Assembly: GCA_020849475.1 (NCBI GenBank)
Contig: JADLGE010000099.1
Location: 1-50,842, forward strand
Length of the DNA stretch: 50,842 bases
Direction of reading: 5' to 3'
Source of the DNA: Gammaproteobacteria bacterium
Lineage (GTDB): Bacteria; Pseudomonadota; Gammaproteobacteria; Ga0077536
The translations under genes and the position numbers were made by a program. The notes beneath the pieces are model-generated. The model ran no database searches and was not told the origin of the DNA. It was given only the letters and a program-made list of their open reading frames with translations. Of the stretch, positions 16,963-25,679 are shown in pieces. Within the stretch, counting starts at the first letter, position 1; every line of letters starts with the position of its first letter.

Positions 16963-18510
16963 TTACGCCTTTTGGGCACCGACCCGGCCATCTTCGACCA
17001 TGAAGGATGCCACGGTCTTGCAGCCACTGTCGGCGCGCTGCACATCATCGAGGCCGCGCAAATCGGCCAGCAGGCTGTGCTGCGTGCAGCGCATGCGCAG
17101 GTAACCGCGCGGACCGCTCAGGCCGTAACGGATATGCGGGTTCTCGTCGCGGAGCGCTGCCGCCAGTGATTGCGGAATGGGCATGGAACTGACGGCGGTG
17201 GTGACGAACTCGGTGGCGACGGTCGGCGCCTCGGCGCGCGCGTAGTCGGCCTTCACATCCGTCACCCAGAAGGAATGGATGTCGCCGCCCAGGAACACCG
17301 GGTTGCGCGCCGCGCTCGCGACGGTGGCCTCGAGCAAACGTCGACGCGCGGCCGGATAACCATCCCAGGCGTCGGAATAGAACGCTTGCCCCGCACCGCG
17401 CTGGCTGTCGCCCTGGGCCAACAGCATCTGCTGCGCGACGATATTCCAGCGCGCGTGGCTGGCGCCAAAGCGATGCGCGAACCACTGCTCCTGCTGCGCG
17501 CCGAGGAACGTCGCCTCTTCGGCGAGGCGCGCCGCGCAATCGCGGATGGTGGTCGAGCCACCGTGCCCCGGCGGCGGGCAGGGCTGAGGACTGCGGTACT
17601 GCCGTCCGTCCAGCAAAGTAAAATCGACCAGCGCGCCGTAGGGCACGCTGGTATGAATGCGCATGCCGGCGCCGACAGGACGCATGGCATCCGGCACCGG
17701 CATGTGTTCGTACCAGGCACGGTAGGCATTGGCGCGGCGCTTCGCGAACCACACGGGGTCGTCATTGTTTTCTGAATACACGCCGACGTAGTCATTCTCG
17801 ACTTCATGGTCGTCCCACACCATGAGCCAGCTGGCGGCGGCGTGGGCGGCCTTGAGGTCATCATCGCCGCGATACTGCGCGTAACGCATGCGGTAGTCGG
17901 CCAGGGTGAAGGGCTCGCCTCGCGCATGATGTCGCACCGTGCCGACCTTGTACGAACTCTCGTAGATGTAGTCACCGAGGTGCAACACTACATCGAGGTC
18001 ATCGGCCAGCATGTGCCGATAGGCCGCGTAGTAGCCGCTTTCGAAATGCTGACAGGAGACCGCCGCAAAGCGCAGTGCGTCGACGCTGTCAGCGGCGCGC
18101 GGCGCGGTGCGCAGACGGCCCGTGACGCTGCTCGCGTCGCCACAGTGGAAGCGATAGTAGTACCAGCGCCACGGCGCGAGACCGCCAACTTCGACATGCA
18201 CGCTGTGCGCCCACGCCGTCTCGGCGTAGGCCGTGCCGTACGCCTGCACGTGTTTGAAATGCGCGTCGCTGGCGACTTCCCATTGCACCGCGATGACGGC
18301 GTCTTCCACACCACCGTCGGCGGCCTCGGGCCGCGGCGCGAGACGCGTCCAGATCACGGCGCCATCGGCGCGCGGATAGCCGCTGGCGACGCCGAGGCTG
18401 AAAGGGTCGCTTTGCCAGGACGGCTGCGCGGCAAGCGCGCGCACGGTGGGCAGCATGGTCACGCCCGCCACGGCGGCACGCAGAAAATCCCGGCGATGAT
18501 GAATGGACAT
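16963..18510 (-). CDS. phoD: PhoD-family alkaline phosphatase/phosphodiesterase, Tat-exported
   Basis: A 515-residue PhoD-like metallophosphoesterase. The N-terminus has a twin-arginine signal (HHRRDFLRAAVAG, Arg6-Arg7) ending near ALAAQ, so it is exported folded to the periplasm. Metal-site segments are clear: AVSCQHFESGYYAAYRHM, VVLHLGDYIYES, VWDDHEVENDY and FLGGDIHSFWVTDV. PhoD enzymes release phosphate from mono- and diesters and need Ca/Fe. The ATG at 18510 places the RR motif normally; an ATG at 18543 is possible. Expression probably rises in phosphate limitation, but I see no clear Pho box. Confidence 0.9.
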   Translation of the reverse strand: MSIHHRRDFLRAAVAGVTMLPTVRALAAQPSWQSDPFSLGVASGYPRADGAVIWTRLAPRPEAADGGVEDAVIAVQWEVASDAHFKHVQAYGTAYAETAWAHSVHVEVGGLAPWRWYYYRFHCGDASSVTGRLRTAPRAADSVDALRFAAVSCQHFESGYYAAYRHMLADDLDVVLHLGDYIYESSYKVGTVRHHARGEPFTLADYRMRYAQYRGDDDLKAAHAAASWLMVWDDHEVENDYVGVYSENNDDPVWFAKRRANAYRAWYEHMPVPDAMRPVGAGMRIHTSVPYGALVDFTLLDGRQYRSPQPCPPPGHGGSTTIRDCAARLAEEATFLGAQQEQWFAHRFGASHARWNIVAQQMLLAQGDSQRGAGQAFYSDAWDGYPAARRRLLEATVASAARNPVFLGGDIHSFWVTDVKADYARAEAPTVATEFVTTAVSSMPIPQSLAAALRDENPHIRYGLSGPRGYLRMRCTQHSLLADLRGLDDVQRADSGCKTVASFMVEDGRVGAQKA

Positions 18511-18599
18511 ACGCGAAGGCTCATGACGACAGCGATAAGCCATTGTAGCGTCGCGTCGCGACACGCCTTGCGACAGCCGCGTGACGCCGCGGCGACCGC

Positions 18600-19226
18600 T
18601 CAGATGGTTTCGATGGTATCGATCAGCACCACTTCGCAGGCGCCGGCGCCCTGGTCGTTGCGCGTGGTGGAACTGCGCCAATGCCAGCCATCGTCGGCGT
18701 CGACTTTGACCAGGTAGCCCTTGAAGCGCACGTTCTGCCCGGCCCGCACCGACTTCAAGGCCTCGGCCACCGCCGCGCTGGCCGGCAGCATGTGCATGTT
18801 GGCGCTGTGGCTGACGATGTCGTGGGCCGGAATCGGGAAGGCATCGACGTGCCAGAAGTAGAAACGCCCGCTCTGCGAGATCTCGACCGACGCCAGCACC
18901 GCGCTGTCGGCCATCGGTCCCCAGCCCATGGCGAGATCAATCGGCGACAGCTCCGCCTCGCGGCCACTGCGATAACGCTCGCTGCCCAGCACACGCCCCG
19001 CGACCTGGAAGCTCGCCAGTAGCGTGACCAGATAGCTCTTGGCGCGCACCGCCGGCACATTGCGCACCGCGCGCTGAATGGGATCTTTACCGATATCGAG
19101 GCGCGGACTGAATTCGAAGCCGGGCAGAGTTGCGGCGGCGGTGGTGGTGACCGGTGGCGCGTTGTCGCCCAGCAGGCGATACGCGGCGAACACGATGAAG
19201 CCCAGGGTCAGCGATCGCTTGAGCAT
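18600..19226 (-). CDS. Conserved uncharacterised membrane-anchored protein
   Basis: A 208-residue protein with one hydrophobic N-terminal segment (LTLGFIVFAAYRLL) and an otherwise soluble body. It shows stretches I remember as conserved in uncharacterised proteobacterial proteins: LSPIDLAMGWGPMADSAVL, ISQSGRFYFW, HSANMHMLPA and a final DDGWHWRSSTTRNDQGAGAC. Invariant-looking His, Trp and Asp residues hint at binding or catalysis, but I know of no assigned function. It lies 89 bases upstream of phoD on the same strand and may be cotranscribed with it. Confidence 0.65.
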   Translation of the reverse strand: MLKRSLTLGFIVFAAYRLLGDNAPPVTTTAAATLPGFEFSPRLDIGKDPIQRAVRNVPAVRAKSYLVTLLASFQVAGRVLGSERYRSGREAELSPIDLAMGWGPMADSAVLASVEISQSGRFYFWHVDAFPIPAHDIVSHSANMHMLPASAAVAEALKSVRAGQNVRFKGYLVKVDADDGWHWRSSTTRNDQGAGACEVVLIDTIETI

Positions 19227-19306
19227 GGCACGGATAGAAGATGTTGATACCGGGGCTAGCGACCCGGGGGGCTCTCGGCTTTAGACGCGGCCCCCATTGC
19301 ACTGCC

Positions 19307-19332
19307 GAAGGTCAGACTGACGTCTGACCTTC
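19307..19332. repeat. TCAGACT-type palindromic hairpin
   Basis: GAAGGTCAGAC (19307-19317) and GTCTGACCTTC (19322-19332) form a perfect 11-bp stem with a TGAC loop. It follows the stop of the NYN gene on the minus strand and could end its transcript, though no T run follows. The core TCAGACT...GTCTGA is related to the hairpin at 21925-21940 and the inner arms of the element at 36872-37025. Confidence 0.55.
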
Positions 19333-19391
19333 ACTGCTTGCGCGAAGCACGGTTCGTAAACCGATGTGCGCATGAGCTCCCACCGGCCGCC

Positions 19392-20228
19392 CTACTCCTC
19401 GTGGGCGATGCGCCGGACGATGTAGCCGCCGGAGCGCTCGTCGAGTTCGAGATCAAGCAGGCCGCGCGCCTGCGCTTCCTCGAGCAGCTTGTTGAAGGAC
19501 CGCACGCCGTAATAGCTTTCGTTGAATTCCGGGCGGCGCCGTTTCAAGGCCTGCTTGATCATCGAGCCCCACAGAATGCCCTCTTCGCCGCGCTCGCCAT
19601 GCATGGCGTCGGCGGTCTCGATGATGAGGTCGATACCGGCCTGCAGACGATTCTCTTCGTGGGCCTTGGGCGTTTCGACCGCGACGGCTTCGGCGGCAGC
19701 GGGCGCCGTCTTCTTGACCGGCGTGCGACGCCGCTTGCGGCGATTGTTCTCCTCCTCGCGCACCAGGTCGTCATAAAAAATGAATTCGTCGCAATTGCGC
19801 ATCAATAAATCGGAGGTCGAATTCTTGACACCGACGCCGATCACGGTCTTGGCGTTTTCGCGCAGCTTGCTGACCAGCGGCGAAAAATCGGAATCGCCAC
19901 TGATGATGACGAAAGTATCGACATGGGACTTGGTGTAACAAAGATCGAGCGCGTCGACCACCATGCGGATGTCGGCCGAATTCTTGCCGGACTGGCGGGC
20001 GTGGGGGATCTCGATCAGTTCGAACGCCGCCTCGTGCATCTGCTCCTTGAATTCCTTGTAGCGGTCCCAGTCGCAATAGGCCTTCTTGACCACGATGCTG
20101 CCCTTGACCAGCAAGCGCTCCAGCACCCGTGCGATATCAAATTTCGCGTACTTGGCATCGCGCACACCGAGGGCGACGTTCTCGAAATCGCAGAACAGCG
20201 CCAGGATCAAATCATTGTTGTTGCTCAT
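19392..20228 (-). CDS. NYN-domain (LabA/DUF88-type) putative RNase with C-terminal winged-helix-like domain
   Basis: A 278-residue protein. Residues about 6-155 are an NYN (PIN-like) nuclease domain with its acidic metal-binding residues: Asp14 (FCDFENVAL), SADIRMVVDALDL and ISGDSDFSPLV. A basic linker follows (NNRRKRRRTPVKK). The C-terminal 80 residues (ILWGSMIKQALKRRRPEF, YGVRSFNKLLEEAQ) match a LOTUS/OST-HTH-like winged helix often joined to NYN domains and thought to bind RNA. The predicted role is RNA processing or decay; the target is unknown. It stands first of a minus-strand series ahead of the uncharacterised gene, phoD and the LLM gene. Confidence 0.85.
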   Translation of the reverse strand: MSNNNDLILALFCDFENVALGVRDAKYAKFDIARVLERLLVKGSIVVKKAYCDWDRYKEFKEQMHEAAFELIEIPHARQSGKNSADIRMVVDALDLCYTKSHVDTFVIISGDSDFSPLVSKLRENAKTVIGVGVKNSTSDLLMRNCDEFIFYDDLVREEENNRRKRRRTPVKKTAPAAAEAVAVETPKAHEENRLQAGIDLIIETADAMHGERGEEGILWGSMIKQALKRRRPEFNESYYGVRSFNKLLEEAQARGLLDLELDERSGGYIVRRIAHEE

Positions 20229-20452
20229 CGTTGCATCCTTTGTCGGTCAAGAGCGCGTTGTGAAGTCGGCCGCGAAGCCGATGTTGTGCCTGCTCAGGCC
20301 ACCGGATTCGATCATCGACTCCAGACGGTAGTCGCGATACCCGCTTGAACAGGTCGTCCGGCACCCGCGGTTCGAACGGCAGGCCATTCTTGCGCGGCGA
20401 GTATCACACCGGGCGCGCGCCGACGCGAGCCACTCCGTATACTCTCGGCATC

Positions 20453-21856
20453 ATGACTGAACTCAATCAAGACCTCGCGCGGGTCCTCACGCGCGTCATG
20501 CCTGAATTCGTTTCCGTCGAACGCTGCGCACGCCTGTCGGGCGGTGCGAGCCAGGAAACCTACGCGGTCGACATCCTCACGCGCGACGGCCCGCGTCGCC
20601 TCGCGCTGCGACGTGCGCCGGGGGGTGAAGTTGATGCCCGCGATTATGGCGGCCCCGGCCTCGCCATCGAAGCGCGCCTCATGACCCTGGCGCGCGCCGC
20701 CGGCGTGCCGGCGCCCGAGGTGGTGCATGTGCTGGACAGTGGCGACGGCCTCGGCGATGGCTTCATCATGGAATGGCTGGATGGCGAGACGCTGGGTGCA
20801 CGCATCGTCAAAGCCCCGGAATTCGCCGACGTGCGGCAGCGCCTCGCCTATCAATGCGGTGAGATCCTCGCGCGCATCCATGCCATCGATGTCGATGCGC
20901 ATGGCTTGAGTGAACACCTCGAACGCCTCACGCCCGCCGCCTTCGTCGAGCGTCAATGGCAGTACTACCGCAAGCTCGGCACGCCGCAGCCGATGATTGA
21001 CTTCACCGCGCGCTGGTTGCTCGAACATCTGCCGCCCGAGCGACCGCTGACCCTCGTGCACAACGATTTTCGCAACGGCAATCTCATGATTTCGCCGAGC
21101 GCCGGCGTGGTCGGCGTGCTGGACTGGGAAGTCGCCCACATCGGCGACCCGGTGCGCGACCTGGGCTGGATCTGCACCAACTCCTGGCGCTTTGGCCACA
21201 GCCAGCTTGCGGTCGGCGGCTTTGGTCGCCGCGAAGATCTGCTTGCCGGTTACGAAGCCGTCAGCGGCCGCAAGGTCGACGCCGAACACCTACGCTTCTG
21301 GGAGGTGTTCGGTTCGTTCTGGTGGGCGGTCGGTTCACTCATCATGGGCGATCACTATCGACATGGCGCCGACCGCAGTGTCGAACGGCCGGCCATCGGC
21401 CGTCGCAGCTCGGAATGCCAGGTCGACTGCGTGAATCTCATCATGCCGGGCAAGGTCGAGCTGCCGGCGGCGGCGGACTTCAGCGGTGACGAACTGCCGC
21501 GCAACGATGAACTGCTGGTGAGCGTGCGTGATTTCCTGCGCGAAGACGTGATGAGCGCCACCAGTGGCCGCACCCATTTCATGGCGCGCGTGGCCGCCAA
21601 TTCCCTCGATATCCTGTTGCGCGACATGCAGCTCGGTCCGGCGCTGCGCGCGGCTGAGCACACCCGCCTGCAGGCGGTGCTGGGTGTTGGCGGTGATCGC
21701 GAGTCCGTGCGCTGGGCATTGGTCGAAAAACTGCGCGATGGTTCAATGCGGCTCGATCATCCCGGACTCGTCGAGCACCTGCGCACCACCGTCGTGGGCG
21801 AGCTCGCGATCGACCAGCCGGTGTATTCGGGCTTCAAGCAGGCGATGAGCTACTGA
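20453..21856 (+). CDS. APH/ACAD10-like phosphotransferase family protein
   Basis: A 467-residue kinase-fold protein of the aminoglycoside-phosphotransferase superfamily, in the group often found with acyl-CoA metabolism genes. The nucleotide-binding N-lobe has LSGGASQETYAVDI. The catalytic loop is LVHNDFRNGNLM (His203, Asp205), and the metal-binding Asp224 lies in VLDWEVAHIGDP. The C-terminal 120 residues beyond the kinase fold are predicted helical. The ATG at 20453 is preceded closely by TATACT (20438-20443), so the mRNA may be nearly leaderless. The substrate is unknown. It is convergent with an acyl-CoA synthetase gene, consistent with a lipid-related role, not antibiotic resistance. Confidence 0.85.
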   Translation: MTELNQDLARVLTRVMPEFVSVERCARLSGGASQETYAVDILTRDGPRRLALRRAPGGEVDARDYGGPGLAIEARLMTLARAAGVPAPEVVHVLDSGDGLGDGFIMEWLDGETLGARIVKAPEFADVRQRLAYQCGEILARIHAIDVDAHGLSEHLERLTPAAFVERQWQYYRKLGTPQPMIDFTARWLLEHLPPERPLTLVHNDFRNGNLMISPSAGVVGVLDWEVAHIGDPVRDLGWICTNSWRFGHSQLAVGGFGRREDLLAGYEAVSGRKVDAEHLRFWEVFGSFWWAVGSLIMGDHYRHGADRSVERPAIGRRSSECQVDCVNLIMPGKVELPAAADFSGDELPRNDELLVSVRDFLREDVMSATSGRTHFMARVAANSLDILLRDMQLGPALRAAEHTRLQAVLGVGGDRESVRWALVEKLRDGSMRLDHPGLVEHLRTTVVGELAIDQPVYSGFKQAMSY

Positions 21857-21865
21857 TTCCCCGCC

Positions 21866-21887
21866 GCGTGCGAATTCAATCGCACGC
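21866..21887. repeat. Palindromic hairpin, REP-like family
   Basis: GCGTGCGA (21866-21873) and TCGCACGC (21880-21887) form a perfect 8-bp stem around ATTCAA, 10 bases after the phosphotransferase stop. The core is the same GTGCGAATTCAATCGCAC palindrome seen in the REPIN-like elements, but it lacks the GTAG head. It may act as a transcription end. Confidence 0.55.
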
Positions 21888-21924
21888 AAGAGCCTCGATT
21901 CGGATCTGCGGGTCCGGCTGAATA

Positions 21925-21962
21925 TCAGGCTGAAGCCTGACATTCGAATGCGCGAATGGATT
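21925..21962. repeat. TCAGGCT hairpin and decayed right half of a repeat element
   Basis: TCAGGC-TGAA-GCCTGA at 21925-21940 is a perfect 6-bp hairpin. The 16 bases at 21935-21950 (GCCTGACATTCGAATG) recur exactly at 36988-37003, followed in both places by a similar GCGAATG. ATTC stretch. Together with 21866-21887 this looks like an eroded copy of the 154-bp element. Confidence 0.55.
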
Positions 21963-21982
21963 CACCTCAACGGCAATCCCCG

Positions 21983-23554
21983 CTACGCAATGTGCTTGCC
22001 GGCTTTTTGCCAATAGGGCTCGCGCAATTCGCGCTTGAGCAATTTGCCGATAGTGCTGCGCGGCAGGTCGTCACGGAACTCGACGGCCGACAGACGCTGC
22101 AGTTTGCCGAGGCGCGCGTTCGCCCACTCTTTCAGCTCATCCGGCGTCACACTCGCCGCGAGATTCGGCACCACCAGCGCCAGCGGCGTCTCGCCCCACT
22201 CTTCGCTGGGGATGCCGATCACGCCGCAATCGCGCACTTGCGGGTGCTGCGCCAGCACCGCCTCCAGATCCGAGGCGTAGATATTGAAGCCGCCGGAAAT
22301 GATCATGTCTTTCATGCGGTCGAGGAGGATGACGAAACCGTCTTCGTCCATGCGACCAAGGTCGCCACTGCGTTGCCATACGCGGCCTTCGTCGTCGGTC
22401 CAGCGCGAGCGCGCGGTCTCGGTCGGCTTGTTGTAATAACCGTCCATCATGAACGGCGACCAGCCGATGAGCTCACCCACTTCACCGCGCGGCACTTCGC
22501 GCAGGTGTTCATCGACGATACGGAACAGCGTGCCGGGCAGCGGCGTGCCGACGGTATGGAGCTTGTGCGGAAACTCGTGGGCGTGCAGCACGCAGCCGAC
22601 GCCGCCTTCGGTCATGCCATAGATCTCGGTCATGTTGCCAGGCCACTTGTCGAGCAGCCAGCGCTTGAGGTCAGCCGACAGCGGCGCCGAGGTCGAGAAC
22701 TTCCAGATGAAGGACGACAGGTCATATTGGTCGAACTCGGGGCACTCACGCACGCGACGATACTGCACCGGCACCTGCATGGTGTGGGTAGCGCGTTCCT
22801 TGTGCGCCTGTTCGAGATAGGTCTTGGTGTCGGATTTCGCCAGCAGGATGGTGGTGCCACCCCAGGCCACGGTAGGCAGCAGGGCGAACTGCGTGGTGTT
22901 GGAGTAAAGCGGCGTCGAAATGATCATGCGCGTCGAGGTGCTGAACAGGTAAGCGGCGCGCGCCGCCCAATACGAAGTGCGCGACTGGTGGTTCTGCAGG
23001 ATGCCCTTGGGCACACCGGTGGTGCCCGACGAATAGATGAGATAGAACGGGTCGCTCGGATCGAAATCCACCTGCGGCGCGCGCGCCGGCTGCGCATCAC
23101 GCCACTCGCCATAACTCTGCCAGCCGGTATGCTGACCATCGAAGGCAATGCAGTGCGCATCGTCGAGCATAGCGTTGCCGGCGCGCGCGCCATCGGCCTG
23201 CGCGAGCAAGGATGAAGATGCGAACAATAGTTTTGCGCCGCAGTCCTCGAGCATGAGACGCAGCGCGCCAACGTCGGCCATGCCCGACAAGGGCACCGCG
23301 CAGGCGCCGGCCTTGAGAATGCCAAACAGCGTGACGAAATAGGCCGGTGAATTGTGCGCAAGGATGGCGACCATGTCGCGACGCCGGATGCCGCTCGCAA
23401 TGATGCCATGGGCGACCTGGTTGACGGCGCGTTCGAAGTCACGCCACGACAGGCGCTGGTCTTCGAATACCAGCGCCTCGGCATCGGGGCGCGTATGGGC
23501 GTGAAAGGCCAGCAACTCGGCAATGGGTGCGTTGGCATCGAACTGCGTCAACAT
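21983..23554 (-). CDS. AMP-forming acyl-CoA synthetase / ligase
   Basis: A 523-residue member of the ANL (AMP-binding) superfamily that activates a carboxylic acid with ATP and joins it to CoA. Motifs in order: FYLIYSSGTTGVPKGI (phosphate loop), YGMTEGGVG, WQRSGDLGRMDEDGF, DRMKDMIISGGFNIYASDLE (hinge) and STIGKLLKRELRE with the catalytic Lys. The ATG at 23554 with GGAG upstream is chosen over a longer frame that would overlap pbpC. The substrate is unknown; it may be a medium-chain or aryl acid. It is convergent with the phosphotransferase gene. Confidence 0.9.
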   Translation of the reverse strand: MLTQFDANAPIAELLAFHAHTRPDAEALVFEDQRLSWRDFERAVNQVAHGIIASGIRRRDMVAILAHNSPAYFVTLFGILKAGACAVPLSGMADVGALRLMLEDCGAKLLFASSSLLAQADGARAGNAMLDDAHCIAFDGQHTGWQSYGEWRDAQPARAPQVDFDPSDPFYLIYSSGTTGVPKGILQNHQSRTSYWAARAAYLFSTSTRMIISTPLYSNTTQFALLPTVAWGGTTILLAKSDTKTYLEQAHKERATHTMQVPVQYRRVRECPEFDQYDLSSFIWKFSTSAPLSADLKRWLLDKWPGNMTEIYGMTEGGVGCVLHAHEFPHKLHTVGTPLPGTLFRIVDEHLREVPRGEVGELIGWSPFMMDGYYNKPTETARSRWTDDEGRVWQRSGDLGRMDEDGFVILLDRMKDMIISGGFNIYASDLEAVLAQHPQVRDCGVIGIPSEEWGETPLALVVPNLAASVTPDELKEWANARLGKLQRLSAVEFRDDLPRSTIGKLLKRELREPYWQKAGKHIA

Positions 23555-23582
23555 GCAAAGACTCCGTTTGAGTGGGGCGCGC

Positions 23583-25679
23583 TCAACGCGCCGGTCGTAC
23601 CGTGAAACGCACGCTGTCCAGCACCGCGCGCGCATCGCGCAATTCGAGCCGGTGATAGCCCGGCACCGGCGCCCATGCCAAGTCGGCATCGGCGGCGCCG
23701 AGCAGCGTGCCATCCAGAAAAAAATGCGCGGCGGCGCTGGCGCCGCGACTGCTCACCGTCACCTGCTGGCGTTGCAGGGGAATGTCCGGGTCGAGCGCGA
23801 TGACGACACCGTTGGCCGGCGTTGCTATCTGCGCACTGCGCGCGGCCGGCGGCGCCAGCGCGACGTGCCGCATGACCGTGCCGGCCATGAACCATTCCTG
23901 GCGCGGCCGTTCCACCGCCGGTGTGAAATCGATGGCTTGCGTCACCACGCCGGTAGGCGGCGCGGGCGCACGCGGCGTCACACCTTCATGCAGTGCCATC
24001 ATGATGGCGGACCACGCCGGCGCCGCGCCGCTCACGCCCGACACCTCGTGCATCGCGTCGCCTTCGAAATTGCCCACCCACACCGCCACCGTGTAACGCG
24101 TGCTGTAGCCCACGCACCAGTTGTCGCGCATGTCCTTGCTGGTGCCGGTCTTGACCGCGCTCCAGAACGGCAGCGCGAGCGTACTGTCGAGGCCGAAGGT
24201 CAGGGCGCGCGCGGCCGGGTCGGCCAGCACTTCACCGACCAGGAAAGCGGCGCCCGCATCCATCACCCGATGCGCTCGCGCCAGCGGTTCGTCGTCCTTG
24301 AGACGAATGGCGCTGAGTTCGCCGCCGTTGGCAAGGGTGCGATAGGCGTTGGCCTGTTCGAGCAGACTCACTTCCGCCGAGCCCAGCGCCAGCGAGTAGC
24401 CGTAATACTCACCGTCTTCACGGATACCGCGGTAGCCGACATCGAACAGACGCGCGCGAAAACCCTCTACGCCGGTCAACACCAGGGTGCGCACCGCCGG
24501 CACGTTCAATGAACTCGCCAGCGCCGTGCGCGCGCTGACCACGCCTTTGAAATCGCGATCATAGTTCTGTGGGATATAGAGGCCGGTAGCGGTTTCGAGA
24601 TTGATGGGGCTGTCTTCGAGCAGCGAGGCCGGTGTCAGATAGCGCTTCTCGAACGCGAGCCCGTAAAGAAACGGCTTCAAGGTCGAACCGGCCTGGCGCG
24701 GCGCGACCACGCCATCCACCGCCGGCGCTTTCGATGCTGCGCCCGCCGCGCCCACCCAGGCCAGCACCGCGCCCGTGCGGTTGTCCAATACCACCGCTGC
24801 GGCATCACGCACATTGCGTGTATCGAGACGCCGCAGTTGCTCGGCAAGAATCGCGTCCACACGCGTTTGCAGGCGCGCGTCGAGGGTGGTGGTGATGCGC
24901 GCGCCGGCCTCTTTCAACAATCGACGTGCGAGATGAGGCGCGGCATGGGCTTCGATTGGCGGCCGCGGCGGCGCACTGAGCCGCTGCGCGGCCAAGGCTT
25001 GCACGTGCGTGCAGTCGTGGGGCAGCGCATGCGCACGCGCCAGGGCGCAGGCGCGCCGTGCGAGGGCGCGCGCGTCGAGATTGGGCGTCGATACCAAGGT
25101 CGCCAGCAGCAGCGACTCATCGGCGGTGAGGCCCGAGGCCTGCTTGTTGAACAGGCCGGCGCTGGCCGCGGCGAGCCCCTGAAGTTCGCCGCGATAACTG
25201 ACGAGGTTGAGGTAGGCTTCAAGAATCTCGGGCTTGCGCCAGGTTTGTTCCAGGGTTTGCGCGGCGCGTATCTGTTGCCACTTGTCGGCGACGCTGCGGC
25301 GACCACGGCGCGCGGTGTCAGCGGCGTCGATGAGACTCGTCAACTGCATGGACAGCGTGCTGGCGCCGCGCTTCTCGGTGCCCGTCGTGTTCTGCCACAG
25401 GGCGGCGGCAAGCGCGCGCCAATCCACGCCGTGATGGGCATGGAAGCGTTGATCTTCGATGGCGAGCAAGGCGCGCACGAAGGCCGGCGAGACCTCATCG
25501 AGCTTCACCCACGGCAGGCGCAGGCCATGGAAATCGATACGCTGCGCCTGCAACACCGTGCCGTCGCGCGCCGCGAGCCAGGCGTAGGACGGCCGCCACG
25601 CGCCGCGCACTTCGCTGAAAGGCCGTGCGCCGGCCGCTGCGCTCGACACGCACAGCAACAGCGCCATGCAGGCGCGCAT
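23583..25679 (-). CDS. pbpC: Penicillin-binding protein 1C (bifunctional glycosyltransferase/transpeptidase)
   Basis: A 698-residue PBP1C. After a signal/anchor (RACMALLLCVSSAAAGARP) comes the GT51 glycosyltransferase domain with catalytic Glu in LLAIEDQRFHAHHGVDW and STLSMQL. The transpeptidase domain follows with STLK in AGSTLKPFLYG, the SLN motif (ASSLNVPA) and KTGTSKDMRDNWCVG. The C-terminal 100 residues are the BiPBP_C beta domain typical of PBP1C. The ATG at 25679 overlaps the alpha-2-macroglobulin stop as TGATG; a GTG one codon earlier is possible. The pairing with alpha-2-macroglobulin is the conserved yfhM-pbpC arrangement. Confidence 0.95.
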   Translation of the reverse strand: MRACMALLLCVSSAAAGARPFSEVRGAWRPSYAWLAARDGTVLQAQRIDFHGLRLPWVKLDEVSPAFVRALLAIEDQRFHAHHGVDWRALAAALWQNTTGTEKRGASTLSMQLTSLIDAADTARRGRRSVADKWQQIRAAQTLEQTWRKPEILEAYLNLVSYRGELQGLAAASAGLFNKQASGLTADESLLLATLVSTPNLDARALARRACALARAHALPHDCTHVQALAAQRLSAPPRPPIEAHAAPHLARRLLKEAGARITTTLDARLQTRVDAILAEQLRRLDTRNVRDAAAVVLDNRTGAVLAWVGAAGAASKAPAVDGVVAPRQAGSTLKPFLYGLAFEKRYLTPASLLEDSPINLETATGLYIPQNYDRDFKGVVSARTALASSLNVPAVRTLVLTGVEGFRARLFDVGYRGIREDGEYYGYSLALGSAEVSLLEQANAYRTLANGGELSAIRLKDDEPLARAHRVMDAGAAFLVGEVLADPAARALTFGLDSTLALPFWSAVKTGTSKDMRDNWCVGYSTRYTVAVWVGNFEGDAMHEVSGVSGAAPAWSAIMMALHEGVTPRAPAPPTGVVTQAIDFTPAVERPRQEWFMAGTVMRHVALAPPAARSAQIATPANGVVIALDPDIPLQRQQVTVSSRGASAAAHFFLDGTLLGAADADLAWAPVPGYHRLELRDARAVLDSVRFTVRPAR

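Noticed and set aside
20453..21856. Aminoglycoside resistance phosphotransferase
   Set aside because: The protein belongs to the larger ACAD10-like kinase group and has an extra C-terminal region; no resistance context.
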